A DNA stretch of 64,000 nt, taken from contig JAAYSZ010000028.1 of the NCBI GenBank assembly GCA_012523895.1, positions 1 through 64,000 of the forward strand. Reading direction: 5' to 3'. Below are positions 53,635-62,492 of the stretch, piece after piece. The translations under genes and the position numbers were made by a program. This DNA is from Erysipelotrichaceae bacterium. Lineage in GTDB: Bacteria; Bacillota_I; Bacilli_A; Erysipelotrichales; Erysipelotrichaceae. How positions within the stretch are numbered: the first letter of the stretch is position 1; each line of letters begins with the position of its first letter. The notes under the pieces were generated by a model. The model was not told the origin of the DNA and did not search any database. It saw only the letters and a list, made by a program, of their open reading frames with translations.

Positions 53635-55680
53635 ATGTCTGAAACAAAAAATAAGGTAACCTTACAAGGATTATCTTGTGCAAATTGTGCTAGAAAAATA
53701 GAAGATAGAATAAATGAATTGCCAGAAGTTAAAGGTTGTAATATTAATGTAATAAATTCTAGTTGCACATTTTTTTCTAATGAAAATGATAATGAATTAA
53801 TTTTAGAAAATATAAAAAAAATAGTTAAAGAAATTGAACCTGATGTAATTGTTTTAAAAGAAGATATAAAAGAGAAAGATAGTTTTAAAATAAGACAATT
53901 ACAAATATTAATTGGAGTTATTCTGATAGTTATAGGTTTATTTATGAATAATAAAGCAATAGGAAATATTTTCTATTTGATTTCATATGTTTTATTAGGT
54001 TATGAAATAATAATTAAAGCTATAAAAAATATTTTGAAAGGAAATTTATTTGATGAAAACTTTTTAATGTCTTTAGCAACTTTAGTAGCTTTATATCTAG
54101 GTGAATATTTAGAAGCAGCATCAGTAATGATTTTTTATCAATTTGGAGAATTGTTTCAAGATCAAGCAGTTTCAACATCAAGAAGTAATATTACAAGTTT
54201 AATGGACATCAGACCTGATTATGCAAATGTATTAAAAGATGATGAAGTTATCACTATTAATCCAGAACTTGTAAAAATAGATGAAATTATTATTGTAAAA
54301 CCTGGAGAAAAAATACCTTTAGATGGAATTGTAATAGAAGGAAGTAGTATGTTAGATACATCTAGTTTAACTGGAGAATCAATTCCAAGAGAAGTTTATA
54401 AAGATGAAAATGTAATAAGTGGATGTTTAAATTTAAATGGAACTTTAAAGATAAAAGTTACTAAACTTTATGAAGAGTCTACTGTAAATAAAATATTAGA
54501 ATTAGTTGAAAATACATCTAGTAGAAAAGCAAAAACAGAAAAGTTTATTACAAAATTTTCTAAAGTGTATACACCAATTGTAGTAATATCTGCTTTATTG
54601 TTAACAATATTATTACCATTGTTTTCTAATGTTAGTTTCAGTGATTCTATTAAACGAGCTGCAATATTTTTAATAGTTTCATGTCCTTGTGCTTTAGTTT
54701 TAAGTATTCCATTAAGTTTTTATTCTGGAATTGGTGGCTTAAGTAAAATGGGAGTGTTAGTTAAGGGAAGCACAATAGTTGAAACATTATCTAAAGTAAA
54801 AAGAATTGTTTTTGATAAAACAGGAACTTTAACTAAAGGAAAGTTTTATGTTGATGAAATTAAAGGTGAAGATACTTTAAGGTTAAGTGCTTATGCTGAA
54901 TATAATTCTAATCATCCTATAGCTAAGAGTATATTAAGTGCATATAAGGATGATATAGATATTAATTTAATACAAGAAGTAAAAGAACATGCAGGATATG
55001 GTATTGAAGCTAGATTAAAAGAAGGTACTGTATTAGTTGGAAATAAAAAATTAATGGATAAACATAATATTATTGTTGATGATATAGATACTATAGGAAC
55101 AATTGTCTATGTAAGTAAAAATAATAATTATGTAGGATATATAGTAATTAAAGATAAAATTAAAGATGATGCAAAAAACACTGTAAAATTATTAAAAGAT
55201 TATATTAACCATATAGTTATGCTTACAGGAGATAATGAAACAGTTTCCAAAATGGTGGGAAATGAAATAGGAATTAATGAAATATATTCTGATACCTTAC
55301 CTAATCAAAAGGTGGAAGTGTTAAAAAGTTTGTTAGATGATAATATAACTGCATTTGTAGGAGATGGAATAAATGATGCTCCTGTACTTGCTTTAAGTGA
55401 CATAGGTATTGCAATGGGTGCTATGGGAAGTGATGCTGCAATAGAGGCAGCTGATGTGGTAATAATGGATGATAGTTTATCTAAGATTCCTTTAGCTATA
55501 AAACAATCTAAAAAAACTATGAATATCATAGTTTCTAATATTGTATTAGCTATTGGTATAAAATTATTAGTTTTACTACTTAGTGCGTTTGGATTTACAA
55601 GTATGTGGCTTGCAATATTTGCGGATGTAGGAGTTTCAATTATTTGTATTTTAAATTCTATAAGATTATTAACTGTCTAA
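53635..55680 (+). CDS. cadA: Heavy-metal P-type ATPase (Cd2+/Zn2+/Pb2+ exporter)
   Basis: P1B-type efflux pump of 681 residues. One N-terminal HMA domain with LSCANCARK (Cys15, Cys18). Membrane metal site CPC at 350-352 in SCPCALVLSIPLS, the pattern of P1B-2 (Cd/Zn/Pb) pumps. Phosphorylated Asp394 in DKTGTLT; GDGINDAPVLALSDIG hinge. Strong promoter with an ArsR-like operator, but no regulator gene next to it. Its 3' end overlaps the convergent lipoprotein gene by 12 bases. Confidence 0.93.
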   Translation: MSETKNKVTLQGLSCANCARKIEDRINELPEVKGCNINVINSSCTFFSNENDNELILENIKKIVKEIEPDVIVLKEDIKEKDSFKIRQLQILIGVILIVIGLFMNNKAIGNIFYLISYVLLGYEIIIKAIKNILKGNLFDENFLMSLATLVALYLGEYLEAASVMIFYQFGELFQDQAVSTSRSNITSLMDIRPDYANVLKDDEVITINPELVKIDEIIIVKPGEKIPLDGIVIEGSSMLDTSSLTGESIPREVYKDENVISGCLNLNGTLKIKVTKLYEESTVNKILELVENTSSRKAKTEKFITKFSKVYTPIVVISALLLTILLPLFSNVSFSDSIKRAAIFLIVSCPCALVLSIPLSFYSGIGGLSKMGVLVKGSTIVETLSKVKRIVFDKTGTLTKGKFYVDEIKGEDTLRLSAYAEYNSNHPIAKSILSAYKDDIDINLIQEVKEHAGYGIEARLKEGTVLVGNKKLMDKHNIIVDDIDTIGTIVYVSKNNNYVGYIVIKDKIKDDAKNTVKLLKDYINHIVMLTGDNETVSKMVGNEIGINEIYSDTLPNQKVEVLKSLLDDNITAFVGDGINDAPVLALSDIGIAMGAMGSDAAIEAADVVIMDDSLSKIPLAIKQSKKTMNIIVSNIVLAIGIKLLVLLLSAFGFTSMWLAIFADVGVSIICILNSIRLLTV

Positions 55681-56202
55681 TATTTCTAAGCTTTGAAGAA
55701 TACCATCGTATTCTTCAATTTTTTCTGTAAGATAAGTTATTTTAATATTCATACCAGCAACTAAATCACCTTCAAACATTATTTCTACAGTTTCATTGAG
55801 TAGTGTAAGTGTTTGGTTACCATCAGTTATTATAATTTTATTATAGGTAGTTCCTTTTACAACTTTACCTGTTAATTCTAAAAGTTCTGGCTCTTTAATT
55901 TCTCTTTGTTGAAGAATTATGGAATTTATTTTTATATTATCTGTATTTTCATCAATAATTCCACTGTATATAATAGAAATATAATCATTAATAAAGTATT
56001 CATCTATTTCTAAATCTTTAATATTAAAGGTTAATGAATTATTGTCATCAGTATAAATAGTTAATATTTCATTATTAATTTCTGTAATTTTTCCATTTAT
56101 ATTTTTATAAGGTTCATATTCTAATGTGTTTTCTATAATATCTTTTGGTTTACTACATGAAATTAGCAATAAACATAATAATAAAACAACTGTTTTTTTC
56201 AT
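55669..56202 (-). CDS. Putative lipoprotein with two related beta-rich domains
   Basis: Family not recognised. Signal peptide with lipobox LLISC (Cys16). The mature part appears to hold two similar units, each with GKI/GKV, a T-E/K-x segment, four strands and a D-Y-I or M-N-I-K-I-T-Y strand (about 35-95 and 110-170). Exported, membrane anchored. Its tail overlaps cadA by 12 bases on the other strand. Function unknown; envelope or metal-related roles are only guesses from position. Confidence 0.7.
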   Translation of the reverse strand: MKKTVVLLLCLLLISCSKPKDIIENTLEYEPYKNINGKITEINNEILTIYTDDNNSLTFNIKDLEIDEYFINDYISIIYSGIIDENTDNIKINSIILQQREIKEPELLELTGKVVKGTTYNKIIITDGNQTLTLLNETVEIMFEGDLVAGMNIKITYLTEKIEEYDGILQSLEILDS

Positions 56203-56279
56203 AAAAATTACCTCGTACTTATATTAATATTATATCTTCAAACTTTGCAATGTTTATTTAATGTTGTAAGATAAATCAT

Positions 56280-57551
56280 ATGAAAAAAAAAATTTTTATT
56301 ATACTAATTTTATTATTTAATATTTTAATTCCTATAAGTGCTGAAGAATTAGAAGAACCTACTCCTGAACCAGTTTTACAAGATATTACACCAGGTGGTC
56401 CTGAGATAAGTGCAGAAGCTGCAATTTTAATTGATGCAAAAACAGGAATGGTTTTATATAGAAAAAATGCGGATGATAGAAAAGAACCTGCAAGTATTAC
56501 GAAAATAATGACTGTATATCTTGCGACTTTAAATTTAGATGATGAAACTTATATAAAGGCTAGTCAAGATGCAATTTTTGGTTTTGATAGAAATAGTAGT
56601 CATATTTGGTTAACACCAGATGAAAATGTTCGTGCAATAGACTTAGAATATGCTTCATTTTTAAGTAGTGCAAATGATGCTAGTAATATGCTTGCTGAGG
56701 GTGTATCAAACACTCAAGGTGATTTTGTAAATTTAATGAATCAAACAGTAGTGGAATTGGGTTTAAATAATACTCATTTTACTAATGCACATGGATTAAG
56801 TGATTTTGACCATTATACTAGTGCTTATGATATGGCAATGATAACTAGAGCTGCATTAAAAAATGAAAAATTTAAAACAATATTTGAAACTAAAAGCTAT
56901 GAAATGCCTCCTACAAACAAGCAAGAATCTAAAAGACTTTTCGCAAATGGAAATAACATGATTAAAAACGGAGAGTTTTATTATGAATATGCAACAGGAG
57001 GAAAAATTGGTTGGACTCCTGAAGCGGGATATACAATGGTTACAACTGCATCTAAGGATAATATGGATTTAATTGCAGTTGTATTAGGTGTTTTTGAAAA
57101 AGATGATAGATATAAAGATACAAAGGCATTATTTGAATATGGATTTTCTAATTACAAAACTATGGTTATTAAAGGAGATGAAATTCAAGTTGAAACAGTA
57201 GAGATAAAAAAAGATGGTAAATTATGGGCTACTGCAAACTTTTCAGTGGATGTTAATTTTAATATATTATTACCTTTTAATGCTGATGAAAGTAAAGTTA
57301 CTACAAGTACAGAGATAAGACACAAAGAAGATCCCAATAAAATAGAAGGATATGTAATAATAAATATAGATGGACAAAAAGCTGGGGAAGCAATTATGAA
57401 TAAAGAGGTTGAAATATATGATATTAGTTTTAAAGCTACAACCTTACCTTTAATCGAATTGGCATTAGATTATTTTAGTATATTTGTTTTAGGGTTATTC
57501 TTATTAGCTAGTTTTGTAAAACTAACAAGAAAAGCTAAGATACCTGAATAA
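56280..57551 (+). CDS. dacF: D-alanyl-D-alanine carboxypeptidase (PBP5/DacF type)
   Basis: Trims the terminal D-Ala of peptidoglycan stems. Signal peptide (about 1-22), active-site Ser72 in SITK, SAN motif in LSSANDAS, and KIG (242-244) in TGGKIGWT where most enzymes have KTG. A beta-rich stalk follows and a C-terminal membrane helix about 395-415. 423 residues. No SD before ATG 56280; TTGCAA (56245-56250) and TAAGAT (56267-56272) would start transcription at about 56279, so it may be leaderless. Shows that the organism has a peptidoglycan wall. Confidence 0.92.
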   Translation: MKKKIFIILILLFNILIPISAEELEEPTPEPVLQDITPGGPEISAEAAILIDAKTGMVLYRKNADDRKEPASITKIMTVYLATLNLDDETYIKASQDAIFGFDRNSSHIWLTPDENVRAIDLEYASFLSSANDASNMLAEGVSNTQGDFVNLMNQTVVELGLNNTHFTNAHGLSDFDHYTSAYDMAMITRAALKNEKFKTIFETKSYEMPPTNKQESKRLFANGNNMIKNGEFYYEYATGGKIGWTPEAGYTMVTTASKDNMDLIAVVLGVFEKDDRYKDTKALFEYGFSNYKTMVIKGDEIQVETVEIKKDGKLWATANFSVDVNFNILLPFNADESKVTTSTEIRHKEDPNKIEGYVIINIDGQKAGEAIMNKEVEIYDISFKATTLPLIELALDYFSIFVLGLFLLASFVKLTRKAKIPE

Positions 57552-57564
57552 GGAGGGATTTATT

Positions 57565-57909
57565 ATGAAAAAATTACTGGCATTTATCATAACAAATAGT
57601 ATTTCCTTGTTTTTAGTTTCAAGTTTATTATCTGGAATATATATTAAAGATGTTAAAACTATAGTTTTATTATCTTTAATCTTAGGTTTATTAAATGCTA
57701 CAGTAAAACCAATATTAAAATTTTTATCATTACCAATTAATATACTTAGCTTAGGTTTGTTTACATTAATTGTAAATGGATTTGTATTTAATCTAGCATT
57801 TTCACTTATACCAGGAGCGGGGATAAGCAATTTCTTTACAGCTGTTATTGCTTCAATATTATTTGGGATAATTAATGGTTTTGTTGAATCTATACTTAAT
57901 GGGAAATAA
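57565..57909 (+). CDS. Phage-holin-4-like (PF04020-type) small membrane protein
   Basis: 114 residues, four hydrophobic helices, with LLNATVKPILKFLSLPINILSLGLF, quoted in part as NATVKPILKFLSLPIN, the hallmark of the Mycobacterial-holin-like/YvlD family. SD AGGAGG. 13 bases after dacF, probably co-transcribed. Despite the name there is no phage context; role in the membrane is unknown. Confidence 0.88.
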   Translation: MKKLLAFIITNSISLFLVSSLLSGIYIKDVKTIVLLSLILGLLNATVKPILKFLSLPINILSLGLFTLIVNGFVFNLAFSLIPGAGISNFFTAVIASILFGIINGFVESILNGK

Positions 57910-57957
57910 TCATTTAATAAATCTTTAAAAAAGTTATAATTTTATATTTGTTTAAAG

Positions 57958-57985
57958 TTTGTATTTTTATTGTGTAAAATACAAA
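57958..57985. repeat. A/T inverted repeat in the 216-base spacer before the flavodoxin gene
   Basis: TTTGTATTTT and AAAATACAAA pair perfectly over 10 bases around an 8-base loop. No proper T tract. The rest of the spacer (57910-58125) is A/T-rich DNA with no ORF; a TATAAT at 58102-58107 may serve the next gene. Confidence 0.55.
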
Positions 57986-58125
57986 TTAAATATAAAACTT
58001 TTAGTATTTGTTTGATATAATGTTTTACTGTATTTAATGATAAATGTATAAATATTTCTATTTAACATTATTTCACATAATTGTTTGATTAAAATCAATA
58101 GTATAATTAGGATAGAGGGATAAAA

Positions 58126-58548
58126 ATGAACATAAATTTAATATATAAAACAAGAACAGGACATACTGAGCAACTTGCAAAAGCTATGAGTAGTGTTTTA
58201 AATATTGAGCCAATTGATATAGATCATCCCCATATATTAGGAGATACTGATTTATTAATTGTTGGCACAGGTATTTATGGTGGAAGGCCAGATCAATCAT
58301 TATTAGATTATTTAGATAATTTACCATCTAATAAGATTAAAGGAGCTGCTATATTTTCTAGCTCTGTATCTAATAAAGATCAAACAGAGTTAATTGTTAA
58401 TATTTTAAAACAAAAAAATATAGAAGTATTAAAAACTAGATTTAGTTGTAAAGGACAGTTTCTTATATTTGGATGGGGACATCCTGATTTAAATGATTTA
58501 CGAAAAGCAAGAGAATTTGCACAGTTTATTTTAGACTCAATAGCATAA
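58126..58548 (+). CDS. Flavodoxin-like protein
   Basis: FMN-binding electron carrier or flavodoxin-domain protein of 140 residues. Phosphate loop YKTRTGHTEQLA at the N-terminus, then IVGTGIYGGRPD and AAIFSSSVS as the isoalloxazine-binding strands. The C-terminal KGQFLIFGWGHPDLNDLRKAREFA resembles flavodoxin-family BilS-type proteins rather than classic long-chain flavodoxins. SD GAGGGAT. Confidence 0.83.
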   Translation: MNINLIYKTRTGHTEQLAKAMSSVLNIEPIDIDHPHILGDTDLLIVGTGIYGGRPDQSLLDYLDNLPSNKIKGAAIFSSSVSNKDQTELIVNILKQKNIEVLKTRFSCKGQFLIFGWGHPDLNDLRKAREFAQFILDSIA

Positions 58549-58549
58549 A

Positions 58550-58576
58550 AAAAGCCCTGATATAATCAGGGTTTTA
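58550..58576. terminator. Bidirectional terminator
   Basis: CCCTGAT (58556-58562) pairs with ATCAGGG (58566-58572), with A tract before and T tract after, so it serves both the flavodoxin gene and the convergent CAP gene. Confidence 0.85.
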
Positions 58577-59575
58577 ATATACAATAGCACACCACATTCT
58601 TCCACTATATGCAATTGCGATAGTGCTATAACCATTAGCCATTAATATAGCTCTATGGTTAGGTGAGCCCATCCACCAATTGAATTTAGCTTCTACACTA
58701 TTTCCAGAGTAAGTTAACACTTCTAGTGGACTATTTGAATAACTAACACCAAAATCATTTAGTGCTGTTTTATAGTGTGAACCATCTGGTCTTTTATGTG
58801 ATAAGTATGAAGCAGCTTCCATTGCTCTAACTCCTACTGCATTTTGTCCTGCTTCATCTGCTAGAGCTAATGGTGCTAAACCATTGTCTGCTCTTGCGGC
58901 ATTAATTAAGTCTAACATGTATAAGATATCATCACCGTTATACACAACTGATTGTGTTCTAACCGCAAATTTTGAAACTTTTACTTTTAAGGTAGTTGTA
59001 TTTCTATTTCCGCTTGAATCACAAGCCGCAAATAGAACTTCATATTCTCCTTCTTTGCTTGTATCCACATTATTGATTAATGCTACTGTTGGGTACTCTT
59101 GCGAGTTGTCGTAAGCATATTCTACATATTCCCATGGATCAAATTCACTATCTACTTTGATTGTGACTTGACTACTTGATAATACAAGTTCTGGTGGTGT
59201 AGTATCAACAATGTCTATACTTGCTGATATATTAATTGAACTTGGTGTTAATGTTGCTACATCTGTTTTGTTTACAATATTAACTAAGATATTTGTATCT
59301 GTGTGAGAAACCTTAGTAATATCTAAGGGTTCCATAATAATTGATGTTTTTTCAAAATCAATATTTTCTAATTTAAAGTTAGCATCTAGATCTACTAATG
59401 AATCTAATACTTGTTCTTTTAACAAGTTTGGTACATCCAAATGATTTATAGGAATTACAATGTCAACATTGTAATTTACCATGGGATTTTCATTTGCTTG
59501 GACTGTACCTGTTGTGTTAAACAACATAGATATAGTTAATATGCTTACAATTAAAAAAATCTTTAACTGTATCAT
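58574..59575 (-). CDS. Secreted CAP-domain (SCP/PR-1) protein with Ig-like domain
   Basis: Exported: signal peptide ending near VQANE (about 29). Residues about 35-125 form a beta-rich domain, 128-200 an Ig/HYR-like domain beginning DTTPPELVL (DUF5011-type), and 215-333 a CAP domain (MLDLINAARADNGLAPL, LSHKRPDGS, WMGSPNHRAILM, with the His/Glu-type cavity residues). 333 residues. No LPXTG or membrane anchor seen, so probably secreted. CAP proteins of Firmicutes have no common function. Convergent with the flavodoxin gene. Confidence 0.88.
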   Translation of the reverse strand: MIQLKIFLIVSILTISMLFNTTGTVQANENPMVNYNVDIVIPINHLDVPNLLKEQVLDSLVDLDANFKLENIDFEKTSIIMEPLDITKVSHTDTNILVNIVNKTDVATLTPSSINISASIDIVDTTPPELVLSSSQVTIKVDSEFDPWEYVEYAYDNSQEYPTVALINNVDTSKEGEYEVLFAACDSSGNRNTTTLKVKVSKFAVRTQSVVYNGDDILYMLDLINAARADNGLAPLALADEAGQNAVGVRAMEAASYLSHKRPDGSHYKTALNDFGVSYSNSPLEVLTYSGNSVEAKFNWWMGSPNHRAILMANGYSTIAIAYSGRMWCAIVY

Positions 59576-59643
59576 AAAATTCTCCTTTTTTTTGCAACAT
59601 CGTAGATATTACACAAGGAAAATAAAAAAGTCAAGCTTGATAA

Positions 59644-60906
59644 TTACTTCACAAGCTTGAAATTCTTTTTTAGTTGTTTTAGATTATCTGTTCTTTTTAG
59701 TTTTTTTAATACTTCATAGTTTCTTGCAAGTTGAGATTCATATGAAGAATTAGTGCTTGGATTATAGAATTCCATATCTTTTATTTCTTTTGGAAGATAT
59801 TGAATATATGGCCAAAGTTCACTTCTATCATAATCATATTTATCTTCTTCATCTATATTTACAGGATTTAATTTTAAATAATTAGGTACACTGTAGTTTT
59901 CAGTATATTTTGCTTTATTTATTGCATTATATGCAGATTTACTTTTTGGAGAAAGTGTTAAATCAATAACAGCTACTGATAAAGGGATAATTGCTTCTGG
60001 AAAACCAACTCTTTTTGCGGCATCTATTGCGTTAATAGTTCTTCCTACAGCTGCAGGGTTTCCTAAGCCAATATCTTCATATGCTATTACTAATAATCTT
60101 CTTTCAATTGAATCCATATCATAAGCTTGTGCTAGTCTTGATAAGTAATATAATGCAGCATTTACATCGCTTCCTCTAATTGATTTTTGAAATGCACTTA
60201 CTGTATCGTAGTGACCATCTCCATCTTTATCAAAATTAGAGCTTGATATATTTGCATATTGTTCTACTATTTGTGAATTAATGATTCCATCAGAAGCAAT
60301 ACTACAAATATCTAATACATTTAATGCGTATCTAACATCGCCATTTGCTTTTGAAACAATTAAATCTAAGGCATCTTCTTCTATTTTATATTTATTATTT
60401 AAACCTTCTTCAATAGTTAAGGCTCTTAAAAGCACTTCTTTTATATCATTTGGTCCTAATTTTTTAACTTCTAATAATTGACACCTACTTCTAATTGCTG
60501 GATTTATCGCAAATAAAGGATTAGAAGTAGTTGCACCTATCATTATTATTGAACCATCTTCTATATGTGGTAATAGTAGATCTTGTTTATCTTTGTTTAA
60601 TCTATGTACTTCATCTATTATTACTACTAAACTTGATGCTAATTTAGCTTCTAAAAATAATGCATCTAAATCTTTTTTATTTCCAGTAACCGCATTAAAT
60701 GTTCTACATGGTATATTTAATTCGGTAGCCAGTGCTGATGCTAAGGTTGTTTTACCAGTTCCTGGAGGACCATAAAAGATAATAGAAAATAGTCTTTTAT
60801 TTTCTACAAACTTTGTAAGTATTCTGTTTTCTCCAATTAAATGGTCTTGACCTTTGACATCTTCAAGTTTTTTTGGTCTAATTCTAAATGCTAATGGTTC
60901 AATCAT
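59644..60906 (-). CDS. rarA: Replication-associated recombination protein RarA (MgsA)
   Basis: AAA+ clamp-loader-like ATPase acting at stalled replication forks. Walker A GPPGTGKTTLA, Walker B VVIIDEVHRLNK, sensor 1 GATTSNP, Arg finger region NPAIRSRCQ, and the C-terminal tetramerisation part (ALYYLSRLAQAYD, VIAYEDIGLGNP). 420 residues, full length. Monocistronic on the minus strand, divergent from dtd. Confidence 0.95.
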   Translation of the reverse strand: MIEPLAFRIRPKKLEDVKGQDHLIGENRILTKFVENKRLFSIIFYGPPGTGKTTLASALATELNIPCRTFNAVTGNKKDLDALFLEAKLASSLVVIIDEVHRLNKDKQDLLLPHIEDGSIIMIGATTSNPLFAINPAIRSRCQLLEVKKLGPNDIKEVLLRALTIEEGLNNKYKIEEDALDLIVSKANGDVRYALNVLDICSIASDGIINSQIVEQYANISSSNFDKDGDGHYDTVSAFQKSIRGSDVNAALYYLSRLAQAYDMDSIERRLLVIAYEDIGLGNPAAVGRTINAIDAAKRVGFPEAIIPLSVAVIDLTLSPKSKSAYNAINKAKYTENYSVPNYLKLNPVNIDEEDKYDYDRSELWPYIQYLPKEIKDMEFYNPSTNSSYESQLARNYEVLKKLKRTDNLKQLKKNFKLVK

Positions 60907-60959
60907 AGAAATTACCTCAAAGTTATTCTATCATTATAAAGAAGGGAAAGTTAAGTTTT

Positions 60960-61406
60960 ATGAAAGTTATTGTTCAAAGAGTATCAAATGCAAGTGTTAA
61001 AGTTAATAATGAAATAGTCAGCAAAATTGATAATGGTTTTTTATTGTTAGTTGGTATAACACATGATGATGATAAAAGCATTGTTGAAAAAGTTGCTAAT
61101 AAGGTATGTAAGTTAAGAGTGTTTGAAGATGATGAAGGTAAGATGAATCTAGATATTAATAAGGTTAATGGTAAAATATTATCGATATCTCAGTTTACTT
61201 TGTATGGTGATGTTAAAAAAGGTAATAGACCTTCTTTTACAAAAGCAGCAAGACCTGAATATGCAAATGAATTGTATGAGTATTTTAATGATTGTATTAG
61301 AAATAACGGAATAGAGTGTTTAGAAGGTGTGTTTCAAGCTGATATGAAAGTGTCCTTGATAAATGATGGACCAGTTACTATAATAGTAGATTCAGACTGT
61401 TTATAA
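60960..61406 (+). CDS. dtd: D-aminoacyl-tRNA deacylase
   Basis: Frees tRNA from D-amino acids. 148 residues with VQRVSNASVKVN, SQFTLYGD, the cross-subunit GP-cis-Pro motif in NDGPVTIIVDS, and KKGNRPSFTKAA. SD GAAGGGAAAG. Followed after 41 bases by folD. Confidence 0.95.
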   Translation: MKVIVQRVSNASVKVNNEIVSKIDNGFLLLVGITHDDDKSIVEKVANKVCKLRVFEDDEGKMNLDINKVNGKILSISQFTLYGDVKKGNRPSFTKAARPEYANELYEYFNDCIRNNGIECLEGVFQADMKVSLINDGPVTIIVDSDCL

Positions 61407-61447
61407 TTATTTAAATATAGTAGAATACTAAAGGAAAAGGTGAGAGT

Positions 61448-62299
61448 ATGAATATTATATATGGTAGTGAAATAGCACTTGATATAAAAAAAGAACTAAA
61501 GGAAAAGGTTAATTTATTAAAAGGAAAAAGGCTTCCTAAGCTTTGTGTAATTTTAGTTGGTAATAATCCTGCTTCTTTATCTTATGTAAGAGGAAAAGAA
61601 AAAGGAATTAGTGAAGTTGGTATGTTATCAGAAGTAATTAGATTAGATGAAAGTATTAGTGAAGCTAATTTAATTGAAAAAATTAAGTTTATTAATAGTG
61701 ATGATAGTGTTGATGGAATATTAGTACAAATGCCTTTGCCTAAGCATATTAATGAAAATAGAGTTATTGAAAACATAGATCCTAGTAAAGATGTTGATGG
61801 ATTACATCCTTATAATATTGGAAAGCTTTATTTAAAAGAGGAAGGATTATTTCCTTGTACACCTTTAGGAATTATTGAAATGTTAAAAAGAAGAGATATT
61901 GAAATTTCTGGTAAAAATGCAGTTGTAATAGGAAGAAGTAAACTTGTAGGAAATCCTATTTCTAAAATGTTATTAGATGAAAATGCAACAGTTACAACAT
62001 GTCATTCTAGAACAAAAAATTTAAGTGAAGTATGTAAAAATGCAGATATACTAGTTGTCGCAATTGGAAGAGAAAAATTTGTAAATAAAAATTTTGTAAA
62101 AGAGGGAGCTGTTGTAATTGATGTTGGTATTAATAGAAACAGTGAAGGAAAACTTGTAGGAGATGTAGATTTTGATGATGTAAAAGATATTGCATCATAT
62201 ATCACTCCTGTTCCTAAAGGAGTTGGTCCTATGACAATAGCTATGCTTTTATCTAATACATATAAGGCTTATATGAAAAGGGAGGAAGTAAATGGTTAA
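61448..62299 (+). CDS. folD: Methylenetetrahydrofolate dehydrogenase/cyclohydrolase FolD
   Basis: Bifunctional one-carbon enzyme. Catalytic Lys in SYVRGKEKG (family YxxxK), GILVQMPLPKHI, PSKDVDGLHPYN, the NADP site VVIGRSKLVGNP and the C-terminal TPVPKGVGPMT. 283 residues. Overlaps the DUF951 gene by 8 bases. Confidence 0.96.
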   Translation: MNIIYGSEIALDIKKELKEKVNLLKGKRLPKLCVILVGNNPASLSYVRGKEKGISEVGMLSEVIRLDESISEANLIEKIKFINSDDSVDGILVQMPLPKHINENRVIENIDPSKDVDGLHPYNIGKLYLKEEGLFPCTPLGIIEMLKRRDIEISGKNAVVIGRSKLVGNPISKMLLDENATVTTCHSRTKNLSEVCKNADILVVAIGREKFVNKNFVKEGAVVIDVGINRNSEGKLVGDVDFDDVKDIASYITPVPKGVGPMTIAMLLSNTYKAYMKREEVNG

Positions 62300-62492
62300 A
62301 TATGATTTAAATGATATCGTACAGATGAAAAAAGACCATCCTTGTAGAAAGTCTAAAGAATGGAGAATTATAAGGATGGGTGCTGACATTAAAATTAAAT
62401 GCTTGGGATGTGGAGCAGCTGTTATGTTTCCTCGTAGTGAATTTGAAAGAAAAATGAAGAAAGTATTAGTTCATCAGGAGGAAGAAGAATAA
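62292..62492 (+). CDS. DUF951-family small protein
   Basis: 66-residue protein beginning with DIVQMKKDHPCRK, then EWRIIRMGADIKIKCLGCG and MFPRSEFERK. One Cys-x-x-Cys (CLGC) plus an earlier Cys suggests a zinc knuckle. The family is widespread in Firmicutes next to ychF; function unknown. Overlaps folD by 8 bases and ychF by one base (TAATG). Confidence 0.93.
   Translation: MVKYDLNDIVQMKKDHPCRKSKEWRIIRMGADIKIKCLGCGAAVMFPRSEFERKMKKVLVHQEEEE

Noticed and set aside
57565..57909. Prophage signal from the holin-like protein
   Set aside because: This holin-like family is a common chromosomal membrane protein and no other phage gene is near.
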